Of a DNA stretch of 33,925 nucleotides, positions 24,994 to 31,934 are shown piece by piece. Source of the DNA: Marinibacterium sp. (lineage in GTDB: Bacteria; Pseudomonadota; Alphaproteobacteria; Rhodobacterales; Rhodobacteraceae); NCBI GenBank assembly GCA_025800215.1, contig JAOXSC010000155.1, forward strand, positions 1-33,925, written 5' to 3'. The notes beneath the pieces were generated by a model that was not told the DNA's origin, searched no databases, and was given only the letters and a program-made list of their open reading frames with translations. Numbering within the stretch: position 1 is the first letter of the stretch; each line of letters opens with the position of its first letter. Made by a program: the position numbers and the translations under genes.

Positions 24994-25255
24994 ATCCGCC
25001 CTGGACGATCCCGATCTTTCGACAGCGCTGTTCGACAAGGCTGGCCTCCACTTTCTGGCAGGTGCGCACCAGGCCTTCGACGGCCTGAACCTGCTTGTTG
25101 CCACTTTGCAGATCCGCTTCCTCCCCGGCTTGGACCCGTTTGGTCAGGTCTTCTAGGTTTTGTCTCAGATCACGGATCGACTGCTGCAGCGATTGCAACA
25201 GCTCATCGGTCCGCGTCTCTTGCTCGTCCGGGGTAATCACAGTCATGTTGCTCAT
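24902..25255 (-). CDS. g1: GTA g1, small terminase
   Basis: A 117-residue protein, first of the GTA operon and counterpart of Rcc01682, the small terminase. The long helical middle (TDELLQSLQQSIRDLRQNLEDLTKRV, then SGNKQVQAVEGLVRTCQKVEASLVEQRCRK) suits the coiled-coil oligomer fold; no helix-turn-helix DNA-binding motif is evident. That fits the low packaging specificity known for GTA. The start at 25255 has a near-perfect AGGAGGT site; a longer frame upstream would begin before this site and is not used. The end overlaps g2 by 92 bases. Confidence 0.9.
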   Translation of the reverse strand: MSNMTVITPDEQETRTDELLQSLQQSIRDLRQNLEDLTKRVQAGEEADLQSGNKQVQAVEGLVRTCQKVEASLVEQRCRKIGIVQGGYALDLERARFEVGCRLARLRRCGGAGQVPE

Positions 25256-25294
25256 AGACCTCCTGAAGGGTGGTCTCCGCCCAAGAGAGAACGC

Positions 25295-25325
25295 AAAAAG
25301 GCCGCCCGGAGACACCCCGGCGGCC
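25295..25325 (-). terminator. Terminator-like hairpin in the GTA leader
   Basis: On the - strand GGCCGCC (25325-25319) pairs perfectly with GGCGGCC (25306-25300), and the loop can pair further. Five Ts follow (25299-25295). It stands 40 bases upstream of the g1 start and downstream of the likely GTA promoter. It could end mltG transcription or act as an attenuator for the GTA operon. Confidence 0.78.
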
Positions 25326-25353
25326 TGTTCACACATCTTCTAGCGTGGGAAAA

Positions 25354-25382
25354 TGACTACAGGGGATCGCCCCGAAAGTCAA
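25354..25382 (-). promoter_or_regulatory. Putative sigma70-like promoter of the GTA operon
   Basis: On the - strand TTGACT (25382-25377) and TAGTCA (25359-25354) stand 17 bases apart, the ideal spacing. Transcription would start near 25347, giving a leader of about 90 bases that contains the hairpin at 25325-25295. Confidence 0.55.
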
Positions 25383-25384
25383 GA

Positions 25385-25399
25385 TTAATTGTTTGTTAC
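25385..25399. promoter_or_regulatory. CtrA-like site beside the GTA promoter
   Basis: TTAA-N7-TTAC, one base from the classic CtrA full site TTAA-N7-TTAA, directly upstream of the -35 box. CtrA is required for GTA production in R. capsulatus, though there it acts partly through other regulators. Single AT-rich sites can occur by chance. Confidence 0.4.
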
Positions 25400-25468
25400 C
25401 AACAGCTTGGCGGGGCGGACTGTTAACCGGATCGCAAGATCCGCATCAAACCGCCCCGCGCAAGGCCA

Positions 25469-26623
25469 TCAGTTGTTGCGCCGTTCCGCTTCGATCTGGC
25501 GCCAGCGGGCGACGTTCTGATTGTGCTGTTCGAGCGTCTCGGCAAAGGCGTGACCGCCCGTGCCATCGGCCACGAAGAACACATAATCGGTCGCCTCGGG
25601 CTGCACCGCCGCCTGCAGGCTGGCAATGCCCGGATTGGCAATCGGTGTCGGCGGAAGCCCCTGGATCACATAGGTATTCCAAGGGGTTGCCCGGCGCAGC
25701 TCGCTCTGGCGCAGGCCCCGGCCCAGCACCCCGCGCCCTTCGGTGACACCATAGATCACCGTCGGGTCGGTCTGCAGCCGCATGCCACGGTTCAGACGGT
25801 TCACGAAGACGCTGGCCACCTGTCCGCGCTCTTCGGCGACACCGGTTTCCTTTTCGATGATCGACGCCAGCACGAGCATCTCTTCGGGGGTCGAAATCGG
25901 CAGATCGGGATCACGCGCCGCCCAGGCCGCCGCCACGCGCACCGCCTGACGGGTCTGCATCTCGGCGATCAGATCGGCACGGCTTTCGCCCGGCACGATC
26001 TCATAGCTGTCAGGGGCCAGCGTGCCTTCGACGGGCACCTCGGCGATCTCGCCTTCCAGCACATCCAGCGCGCCAAGCGCTTCGCGCACCTGCCAGCTGG
26101 TCACGCCTTCGGCCAGCGAAATCCGATACCGCGTATCCGCCTCGCCCCGCACGCGGGTGTAATCGGCCGGTGTCTCATCGCCGCCCGGCAGGAATTCGGC
26201 CAGTTCCACAAACCGCCCCGTCGCCGGATCCAGTTCGCGAACCTCGGCCAGAACCCGTGTCACACCAATGCGATAGACAACTTCGGTGCCGCAGGTATTG
26301 GCGCCGCCACGGGTGATCGTGTCCACGATCACCTCCATCGACGCCTGTGGCGGCACCAGAAAGCTGCCCGCCTTGAGCTGCCCGCTCTTGTCGGCATATT
26401 CCGCGCCCAGCCGGAACAGCGCAGGGTTCGACACCGCGCCCTGATCGGCCAGCCGCTGGCTGACCTGCGCCATGTTGGACCCGCGTGGAACCTCGACGCA
26501 GATGGCCTGATCAAGCGGCCCTTCGGCCCGGTACGTGCTCTGCCCCCACAGGATGACGCCGCCCAGCAGGAACAGCGCCACCACAAGAAAGGTCAGCATG
26601 TTGGACGCCAGACTGCGCCACAT
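25469..26623 (-). CDS. mltG: Endolytic transglycosylase MltG
   Basis: Cleaves nascent glycan strands in the periplasm and limits their length. The 384 residues start with a single membrane helix (about 10-27, LTFLVVALFLLGGVILWG), followed by the YceG/LysM-like domain (IRYR-type motif FLVPPQASMEVIVD) and the catalytic region. Glu257 in LASIIEKETG corresponds to the active-site Glu of E. coli MltG. The end has GLPPTPIANPG and DYVFFVADGTGGHAFAETLEQHNQNVARW. An extra stretch of about 40 residues (around 125-165) lies between the domains. The start shares one base with the fabF stop (TGATG), so it is coupled to the fatty-acid operon. Confidence 0.96.
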   Translation of the reverse strand: MWRSLASNMLTFLVVALFLLGGVILWGQSTYRAEGPLDQAICVEVPRGSNMAQVSQRLADQGAVSNPALFRLGAEYADKSGQLKAGSFLVPPQASMEVIVDTITRGGANTCGTEVVYRIGVTRVLAEVRELDPATGRFVELAEFLPGGDETPADYTRVRGEADTRYRISLAEGVTSWQVREALGALDVLEGEIAEVPVEGTLAPDSYEIVPGESRADLIAEMQTRQAVRVAAAWAARDPDLPISTPEEMLVLASIIEKETGVAEERGQVASVFVNRLNRGMRLQTDPTVIYGVTEGRGVLGRGLRQSELRRATPWNTYVIQGLPPTPIANPGIASLQAAVQPEATDYVFFVADGTGGHAFAETLEQHNQNVARWRQIEAERRNN

Positions 26624-27882
26624 CAGTCGACCTTTCCAAACACCACCACGGCATTGGTGCCGCCAAAGCCGAAGGAATTCGACATCGCCACGTCAATCTT
26701 GCGCTCGACCTTGGCATTCGGCGCAAGGTCGATGACGGTGTCGACATCGGGGGTATCCAGGTTGATCGTCGGCGGGGCGACCTGATCGCGGATCGCCAGG
26801 ATCGAAAAGATCGATTCAATCGCCCCCGCAGCCCCCAGCAGGTGGCCGGTCGCGGATTTGGTCGACGACATGGTGACATTGGGCGCATGGTCGCCCATCA
26901 GACGTTCCACCGCGCCAAGTTCAATCACGTCGGCCATGGTCGATGTGCCATGGGCGTTGACATAGTCCACGTCCTTGGGCTCGAGCCCGGCATCGCGCAG
27001 GGCCGCGCGCATCGCACGCTCGCCGCCTTCGCCGTCTTCGGACGGAGCGGTGATGTGATAGGCGTCACCGGTCAGCCCGTAGCCGCGCACCTCGGCATAG
27101 ATCTTGGCGCCACGCGCCTTGGCGTGTTCGTATTCTTCCAGAACCACGATGCCGGCGCCCTCGCCCATCACGAACCCGTCGCGATCGGCATCATAGGGGC
27201 GGCTGGCATGCGCCGGATCATCCTTGCGCTTGGTGCTGAGCGCCTTGCAGGCGTTGAACCCGGCAATGCCGATCTCGCAGATCGCGGCCTCGGCGCCACC
27301 GGCGATCATCACATCCGCATCACCATATTTGATCAGCCGTGTCGCATCGCCGATGGCATGCGCGCCCGTGGAACAGGCCGTCACCGGCGAATGGTTCGGC
27401 CCCTTGAAGCCGTAGCGGATCGACACCTGACCGGAAATCAGGTTGATCAGCGCACCGGGAATAAAGAACGGAGACACCCGCCGCGGGCCTTTTTCGGCCA
27501 TCATCAGCGTGGTGTTGGCGATCGAATTCAGACCACCGATCCCCGACCCGATCATCACACCGGTGCGTTCGCGGCCGTCCGTGTCCTCGGGCGTCCAGCC
27601 CGCGTCTTCGACAGCCATCTGAGCCGCAGCCAGACCGAAAACGATGAAGTTGTCCACCTTGCGGCGTTCCTTGGCGGCCATCCAGTCATCGGGATTGAAC
27701 GTGCCGTCACTGCCATCGCCCAGCGGAACCTCGCAGGCATAGTCCGTGGCCAGATGGCTGGCGTCAAACTGCTCGATCGTGCCGCCGCCCGAACGGCCCT
27801 CCAGAAGCCGGCTCCAGCTTTCCTCGACGCCGCTTGCCAGCGGTGTGACAAGCCCGATCCCGGTTACAACCACTCTGCGCAT
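26623..27882 (-). CDS. fabF: 3-oxoacyl-ACP synthase II
   Basis: Condenses malonyl-ACP with acyl-ACP in fatty-acid elongation. The 419 residues are a full-length KAS II. The catalytic triad is Cys170 (TACSTGAHA), His311 (NAHGTSTM) and His347 (SATGHLLGAAGA), with the family Lys342 just before. The N-terminal RVVVTGIGLVTPLASG and GFVMGEGAGIVVLEE are typical. Start at 27882 with AGAGGG upstream; a longer frame reaches further but lacks homology. It overlaps mltG by one base and lies 235 bases after acpP. Confidence 0.97.
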   Translation of the reverse strand: MRRVVVTGIGLVTPLASGVEESWSRLLEGRSGGGTIEQFDASHLATDYACEVPLGDGSDGTFNPDDWMAAKERRKVDNFIVFGLAAAQMAVEDAGWTPEDTDGRERTGVMIGSGIGGLNSIANTTLMMAEKGPRRVSPFFIPGALINLISGQVSIRYGFKGPNHSPVTACSTGAHAIGDATRLIKYGDADVMIAGGAEAAICEIGIAGFNACKALSTKRKDDPAHASRPYDADRDGFVMGEGAGIVVLEEYEHAKARGAKIYAEVRGYGLTGDAYHITAPSEDGEGGERAMRAALRDAGLEPKDVDYVNAHGTSTMADVIELGAVERLMGDHAPNVTMSSTKSATGHLLGAAGAIESIFSILAIRDQVAPPTINLDTPDVDTVIDLAPNAKVERKIDVAMSNSFGFGGTNAVVVFGKVD

Positions 27883-28117
27883 CTGTGTGCCCTCTGTGCC
27901 TCGGTGTTTTACTGCGTACCGCTCATAGCGCGGCGCGGGGTGTGGGGGCAAGGCCATGGCGTGCGGCCCGGCCTTCGATCCCCCGAAACCTGCCCGCGCG
28001 GATCGTCCCGTGCGGTTTTGTCCAAACGGTCAACAGACCCCCAAACGGAAACGACGCCGCCCGGTCCGGGCGACGTCGTCAGAATGGCATCCCGCGCAAA
28101 ATGCGGGTGCGCGCGGC
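27883..28117 (-). other. Gap between acpP and fabF
   Basis: Holds the hairpin after acpP (28051-28079) and the fabF ribosome site. On the - strand a TTGACC element stands near 28035, but no good -10 box follows, so a separate fabF promoter is not supported. Nothing else is visible. Confidence 0.4.
28048..28079 (-). terminator. Hairpin after acpP
   Basis: A stem of 11 pairs with one mismatch (28079-28068 with 28062-28051) and a small loop, followed by only TTT on the - strand. It probably reduces transcription into fabF, allowing ACP to be made in excess (inference). Confidence 0.65.
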
Positions 28118-28351
28118 TTAGCCTGCGTCGGTGATGAATTTCACCGCGTCGCCAACCGTCTGGATGCTTTCGGCTGCGTCGTCGGGAATTTCGATGCCGA
28201 ATTCTTCTTCGAACGCCATCACGAGTTCCACGGTGTCAAGGCTGTCGGCGCCCAGATCGTCAATGAACGATGCGCCTTCGTTTACCTTGTCTTCTTCCAC
28301 ACCCAGGTGCTCAACAACGATTTTCTTAACACGCGCTGCGACGTCGCTCAT
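28118..28351 (-). CDS. acpP: Acyl carrier protein
   Basis: A 77-residue acidic acyl carrier protein that holds growing acyl chains on 4'-phosphopantetheine. The attachment serine is Ser37 in the [18 protein letters not shown] motif. Other family features are [16 protein letters not shown] and [16 protein letters not shown]. Lower GC and different codon use than neighbours, usual for a very highly expressed small gene. It lies between fabG and fabF with long flanks containing promoter and terminator-like signals. Confidence 0.98.
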   Translation of the reverse strand: MSDVAARVKKIVVEHLGVEEDKVNEGASFIDDLGADSLDTVELVMAFEEEFGIEIPDDAAESIQTVGDAVKFITDAG

Positions 28352-28458
28352 GATCTATCCTCGTTCATTTCGGGCCCAAGGCCCGGATCTGCTCCGCCCA
28401 CATGTGCAGGCCTTGGTTCATGCCCGTTAGCGGGCGGATTTTCCCGGCTTCCGGCCGG

Positions 28459-28498
28459 AAGAAAAAGACGAACCGGCACCAGATCGGTCCCGGCTCGT
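28459..28498 (-). terminator. Terminator-like hairpin between fabG and acpP
   Basis: On the - strand a 9-bp stem (28498-28490 with 28476-28468, one G-T pair) is followed by C and five Ts (28466-28462), then CTT. It lies about 93 bases after the fabG stop and would end that transcript, but it also lies just downstream of a good promoter for acpP. Confidence 0.72.
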
Positions 28499-28515
28499 TC
28501 GAAATCTGTGCGCCG

Positions 28516-28543
28516 CCTATATCATAGAATCACCGCTTGGCAA
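28516..28543 (-). promoter_or_regulatory. Putative promoter upstream of acpP
   Basis: TTGCCA (28543-28538) and TATAGG (28521-28516) on the - strand, 16 bases apart. The start would be near 28509, giving a long leader of about 158 bases. Its first part holds the terminator-like hairpin, and a CAAGGCC/GGCCTTG stem lies closer to the gene. Confidence 0.5.
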
Positions 28544-28590
28544 CCGCTTTCGCATGCGGCAAATCCCCTGCGGTCCGGCGGCGCGACAGA

Positions 28591-29328
28591 TCACAACATG
28601 GCCATGCCACCATTCACATGCAAGGTGGTTCCGGTGACATAAGCGGCCTCGGGGCTGGCCAGATAGAGAACGGCGGCGGCGATCTCATCGGCCTCGCCCA
28701 TGCGCCCGGCGGGGATCTGCCCCATGATGGCGCCCTTCTGGTCATCGGTCAGCTTTTCGGTCATCGCCGTGGTGATAAAGCCCGGCGCCACCGCGTTGAC
28801 CGTGATGCCACGGCTTGCGACCTCGTAGGCCAGCGATTTCGACATGCCCACCATGCCCGCCTTAGAGGCGGCATAGTTCGCCTGACCGGGGTTGCCCGTG
28901 GCCCCCACGACCGAGCTGATGTTCACGATCCGGCCCCAGCGGGCTTTCATCATGCCGCGCATCACCCCTTTGCAGAGCTTCATCGTCGCGGTCAGGTTCA
29001 CGTTGAGCACGCTTTGCCATTCGTCATCCGACATGCGCATGAACAGGTTGTCGCGCGTGATGCCGGCATTGTTGACCAGCACATCAACACCGCCCATCGC
29101 CTCGGCGGCCTGTTTGGGCAGCGCGTCGACGGCGTCAAGATCGCCAAGGTTGCAGGGCAGAACATGGGCGCGCTCGCCCAGTTCAGCCGCCAGCGCGTCA
29201 AGCGGGTCCACCCGCGTGCCCGACAGACCCACAGTGGCCCCCGCGCCATGCAGAGCCTTGGCGATGGCCCCGCCAATGCCGCCCGATGCGCCGGTGATCA
29301 GCGCGGTCTTTCCAGTCAGATCAAACAT
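28591..29328 (-). CDS. fabG: 3-oxoacyl-ACP reductase
   Basis: NADPH-dependent reductase of the short-chain dehydrogenase family, second step of fatty-acid elongation. The 245 residues have the cofactor motif TGASGGIGG (12-20), NNAG (86-89), catalytic Ser139 (NISSVVG), Tyr152 and Lys156 (NYAASK), and the PG motif in VAPGFITTAMT. Start at 29328 (MFDLTGKTALITG); a longer frame upstream lies inside fabD and has no ribosome site. It follows fabD by 20 bases. Confidence 0.97.
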   Translation of the reverse strand: MFDLTGKTALITGASGGIGGAIAKALHGAGATVGLSGTRVDPLDALAAELGERAHVLPCNLGDLDAVDALPKQAAEAMGGVDVLVNNAGITRDNLFMRMSDDEWQSVLNVNLTATMKLCKGVMRGMMKARWGRIVNISSVVGATGNPGQANYAASKAGMVGMSKSLAYEVASRGITVNAVAPGFITTAMTEKLTDDQKGAIMGQIPAGRMGEADEIAAAVLYLASPEAAYVTGTTLHVNGGMAML

Positions 29329-29348
29329 GATTTTCGGCCTTTCCCAAC

Positions 29349-30281
29349 TCAGTTTTCCGTCGCAGCGGCCACATCCGCCGCCACGCCGATGGCGCGGCAG
29401 GTCAGCGACCGGTCGATGCGGCGCACCATGCCCGACAGCGCCTTGCCTGCGCCCAGTTCCCAGATCTCGGTCGCACCCAGACCGGCCATCGCCGTCACGC
29501 TTTCGCGCCAGCGCACGCGGCCCGTCACCTGTTCGACCAGCAGCGCGCGGATCAGCGCGGGGTCTTCGACGGGGGCGGCACGCACATTGGCAATCAGCGG
29601 CACCACCGGGGCTTCGATATTCACATGCGACAGCGCTTCGGCCATGGCTTCGGCGGCGGGCTCCATCAGCGCGCAATGGAACGGGGCCGACACCGGCAGC
29701 AGAACCGCCCGCTTGGCGCCCTTGCCCTTGGCGATCTCGACCGCGCGTTCCACCGCGGCCTTGTGGCCCGACACCACCACCTGCGCGGGGTCATTGTCAT
29801 TGGCGGCCTGGCAGACATCGCCCTGGGCGGCCTCTTCGGCCACGGCCGTGGCGGTGTCGAAATCCAGCCCCAGAAGGGCCGCCATCGCGCCTTCGCCCAC
29901 CGGCACGGCCTGTTGCATGGCCTGACCACGGGTGCGCAGCAGGCGCGCGGCATCGGCCACACCGATCGCCCCGGCGGCAGCCAGCGCCGAATATTCCCCC
30001 AGCGAATGCCCCGCCACACACAGCGCGTCCGACACGGTCACGCCTTCGGCCTCGAGCGCGCGAACCGCCGCCATGGACGTGGCCATCAGCGCGGGCTGCG
30101 CGTTCTGCGTCAGGGTCAGCGTTTCAATGTCGCCCTCCCAGATCAGCGTGCTCAGCGCCTCTCCGAGCGCCTCGTCGACCTCGTCAAAGACGGCGCGCGC
30201 CGCCGGATAGGCGTCGGCCAGATCCTTGCCCATGCCGATGCTCTGCGCCCCCTGACCGGGAAAAACCAATGCGCGGCCCAT
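29349..30281 (-). CDS. fabD: Malonyl-CoA-ACP transacylase
   Basis: Transfers malonyl from CoA to ACP. The 310 residues have FPGQGAQ at the start, catalytic Ser93 in GHSLGEYSAL and His202 in VSAPFHCALM; the C-terminal half has the ferredoxin-like small domain. Start at 30281 with AGAGGAG about eight bases upstream. First gene of the - strand run fabD-fabG-acpP-fabF-mltG. A frame extension upstream into the divergent gap has no support. Confidence 0.97.
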   Translation of the reverse strand: MGRALVFPGQGAQSIGMGKDLADAYPAARAVFDEVDEALGEALSTLIWEGDIETLTLTQNAQPALMATSMAAVRALEAEGVTVSDALCVAGHSLGEYSALAAAGAIGVADAARLLRTRGQAMQQAVPVGEGAMAALLGLDFDTATAVAEEAAQGDVCQAANDNDPAQVVVSGHKAAVERAVEIAKGKGAKRAVLLPVSAPFHCALMEPAAEAMAEALSHVNIEAPVVPLIANVRAAPVEDPALIRALLVEQVTGRVRWRESVTAMAGLGATEIWELGAGKALSGMVRRIDRSLTCRAIGVAADVAAATEN

Positions 30282-30483
30282 AGTTCCACTCCTCTGTCCT
30301 GCGTCCTCAGGCCATAGACCGCAGCGCCTTCGCGCGCAATGCTTCATGCCCCGATGGCCCCCTGATGCCTTAATGTGCACCCGCGCATCCCGCCTGTGCC
30401 CGGACGCGCCAAGATGCGCATTGAAGCGCCCCCCCAAGCCTGTACGCTGACCCCCACACGCCCCCGATACCCCCGGAGCCCCC
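30282..30483. other. Divergent gap fabD / cytochrome b561-YceI gene
   Basis: 202 bases that must hold promoters for fabD (-) and the fusion gene (+). I see the ribosome sites (AGAGGAG for fabD, GGAG for the + gene) but no promoter pair I would trust, and no FapR- or FadR-like operator. Confidence 0.35.
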
Positions 30484-31698
30484 ATGAGCCTGAGCAACAC
30501 ATCCCGCAGCTATGGCAGCCTGGCGAAAAGCTTTCACTGGCTGACCGCCCTTCTGATCCTGACCGCGATCCCGCTGGGGATCGTGGCCTACAAGCTGTCA
30601 CAGCGCATCGTCGACCCATCCATCGCCACCACCGATGCCGACATCGCCCGCGTGGCGCTGCTGTTTTCGCTGCACAAGACCATCGGCGTGACCGTGTTCT
30701 TCGTGGCGCTCGCCCGCATCGGCTGGGCACTGGCCAATCCCAAGCCGGGCCTGCTGAACGGCGACAAGAGGCTTGAAGCCTTTGCCGCCGAAACCGTGCA
30801 CTGGCTGCTTTATGGCGCGCTGGTGCTGGTGCCGCTGACCGGCTGGATCCACCACGCCGCGGCCGAAGGCTATGCGCCGATCTGGTGGCCCTTTGGTCAG
30901 AACCTGCCCTTTATCCCCAAGGATGCCGCCCTGTCGGCGCTGTTCGGAACCGTGCACAAGACCCTGCAACCGGTTCTGTTTGCAGCCATTTTCCTGCATG
31001 TGGCCGGCGCCGTGAAGCACCATGTGATCGACCGCGACCTGACCCTGCGGCGCATGCTGCCCGGTCAGGTGGACGCCCCGACACCGCCCGCCGCCGATCA
31101 CAGCCGCGCGCCGATCCTGGCCGCGCTGGTGGTGTGGCTGGCCGCCCTTGGCGTCGGCATCGCGACCGCCGACCGATCAGCCGCACCCGGCACCGCCCCC
31201 GACCTTGCCGAGGTCGACAGCGACTGGGTGGTCGACAGCGGCACGCTGGCGATCACCGTCACCCAGCTGGGCAGCCCGGTCAGCGGCAGCTTTGGCGACT
31301 GGACGGCGGCCATCGTCTTCGACGATCCCGCCGCCCCCGGCCCCGCCGGATCGGTCGAGGTCACGGTCGCCATCGGATCGTTGGAGCTGGGATCGGTCAC
31401 CGCCCAGGCCATGGGCGCCGATTTCTTTGACCAGGCCCAGTTCCCCACCGCCACCTTCGCCGCCGAGATCGTCAAGACCGACAGCGGCTATCAGGCCGCA
31501 GGCCCCCTGACCATCAAGGGCGCCAGCATCCCCGTGGTGCTGCCCTTCACGCTGGCTGTGGATGGCGACCGGGCCGAGATGTCGGGCACGCTGCAGCTTG
31601 ACCGGCAGGATTTCGGCATCGGCGCCTCCATGGCCGATGAAAGCTCGCTGGGGTTTGCGGTGGATGTCACCGTCGATCTGGTCGCCACCCGTGGCTGA
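30484..31698 (+). CDS. Cytochrome b561 - YceI domain fusion protein
   Basis: 404 residues in two parts. The N-terminal half (1-230) is a di-heme cytochrome b561 with four membrane helices (about 18-38, 60-80, 105-125, 158-178). Candidate heme ligands are His18, His64, His106, His123/124, His158 and His172, and a fifth hydrophobic segment lies at 210-228. The C-terminal half (about 245-404) is a YceI domain (lipocalin-like, binds isoprenoid lipids): VDSDWVVDSGTLAITVTQLGSPVSGSFGDW and the ending SLGFAVDVTVDLVATR. The YceI part would face the periplasm. This architecture exists in other proteobacteria. It may pass electrons between quinone and a lipid or other carrier; this is inferred. Confidence 0.9.
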   Translation: MSLSNTSRSYGSLAKSFHWLTALLILTAIPLGIVAYKLSQRIVDPSIATTDADIARVALLFSLHKTIGVTVFFVALARIGWALANPKPGLLNGDKRLEAFAAETVHWLLYGALVLVPLTGWIHHAAAEGYAPIWWPFGQNLPFIPKDAALSALFGTVHKTLQPVLFAAIFLHVAGAVKHHVIDRDLTLRRMLPGQVDAPTPPAADHSRAPILAALVVWLAALGVGIATADRSAAPGTAPDLAEVDSDWVVDSGTLAITVTQLGSPVSGSFGDWTAAIVFDDPAAPGPAGSVEVTVAIGSLELGSVTAQAMGADFFDQAQFPTATFAAEIVKTDSGYQAAGPLTIKGASIPVVLPFTLAVDGDRAEMSGTLQLDRQDFGIGASMADESSLGFAVDVTVDLVATRG

Positions 31699-31877
31699 CG
31701 GACCATCCAAAGCGCAATCGGGGGCGCGACGCGCGCCGCTTTGACAGCTGGCGGGGCTGGTATCCGCTTGGCATCGCACCCCTGATCGAGGTGCCAACCG
31801 ACCGCCCCGTCGACCTGCCCGCCCTGCTGCGGACCATCGCGGCAGAGCTGGACCAACCCAACGGCCCCCTGACATGA
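31695..31877 (+). CDS. Possible small protein gene with CTG start
   Basis: A 60-residue open frame just after the fusion gene. Its composition is protein-like (RRFDSWRGWYPLGIAPLIEV, then LPALLRTIAAELDQ). Of its 60 codons 49 end in G or C, near the coding pattern of the neighbours. No ATG, GTG or TTG stands before the conserved-looking part. The best start is CTG at 31695, which overlaps the upstream stop as CTGA. A GTG exists only at 31794, mid-frame. It may be a real gene with a rare start, or the tail of a gene that lost its 5' end. No homolog is recognised. Confidence 0.45.
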   Translation: MTDHPKRNRGRDARRFDSWRGWYPLGIAPLIEVPTDRPVDLPALLRTIAAELDQPNGPLT

Positions 31878-31911
31878 AAAAGCCGCCGGACCCTGATCAG
31901 GATCCGGCGGC
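31877..31911 (-). terminator. Intrinsic terminator of the secreted YceI gene
   Basis: A 9-bp GC stem (31911-31903 with 31890-31882) continued by an inner CCTG/CAGG pairing, then five Ts on the - strand (31881-31877). It is 24 bases after the yceI stop. Confidence 0.88.
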
Positions 31912-31934
31912 CGGGCTCAGAGCAAATGCGGCGC

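Noticed and set aside
11222..25255. Ordinary prophage
   Set aside because: No integrase, repressor, replication, lysis or attachment-site signals; gene order and short tape measure match GTA.
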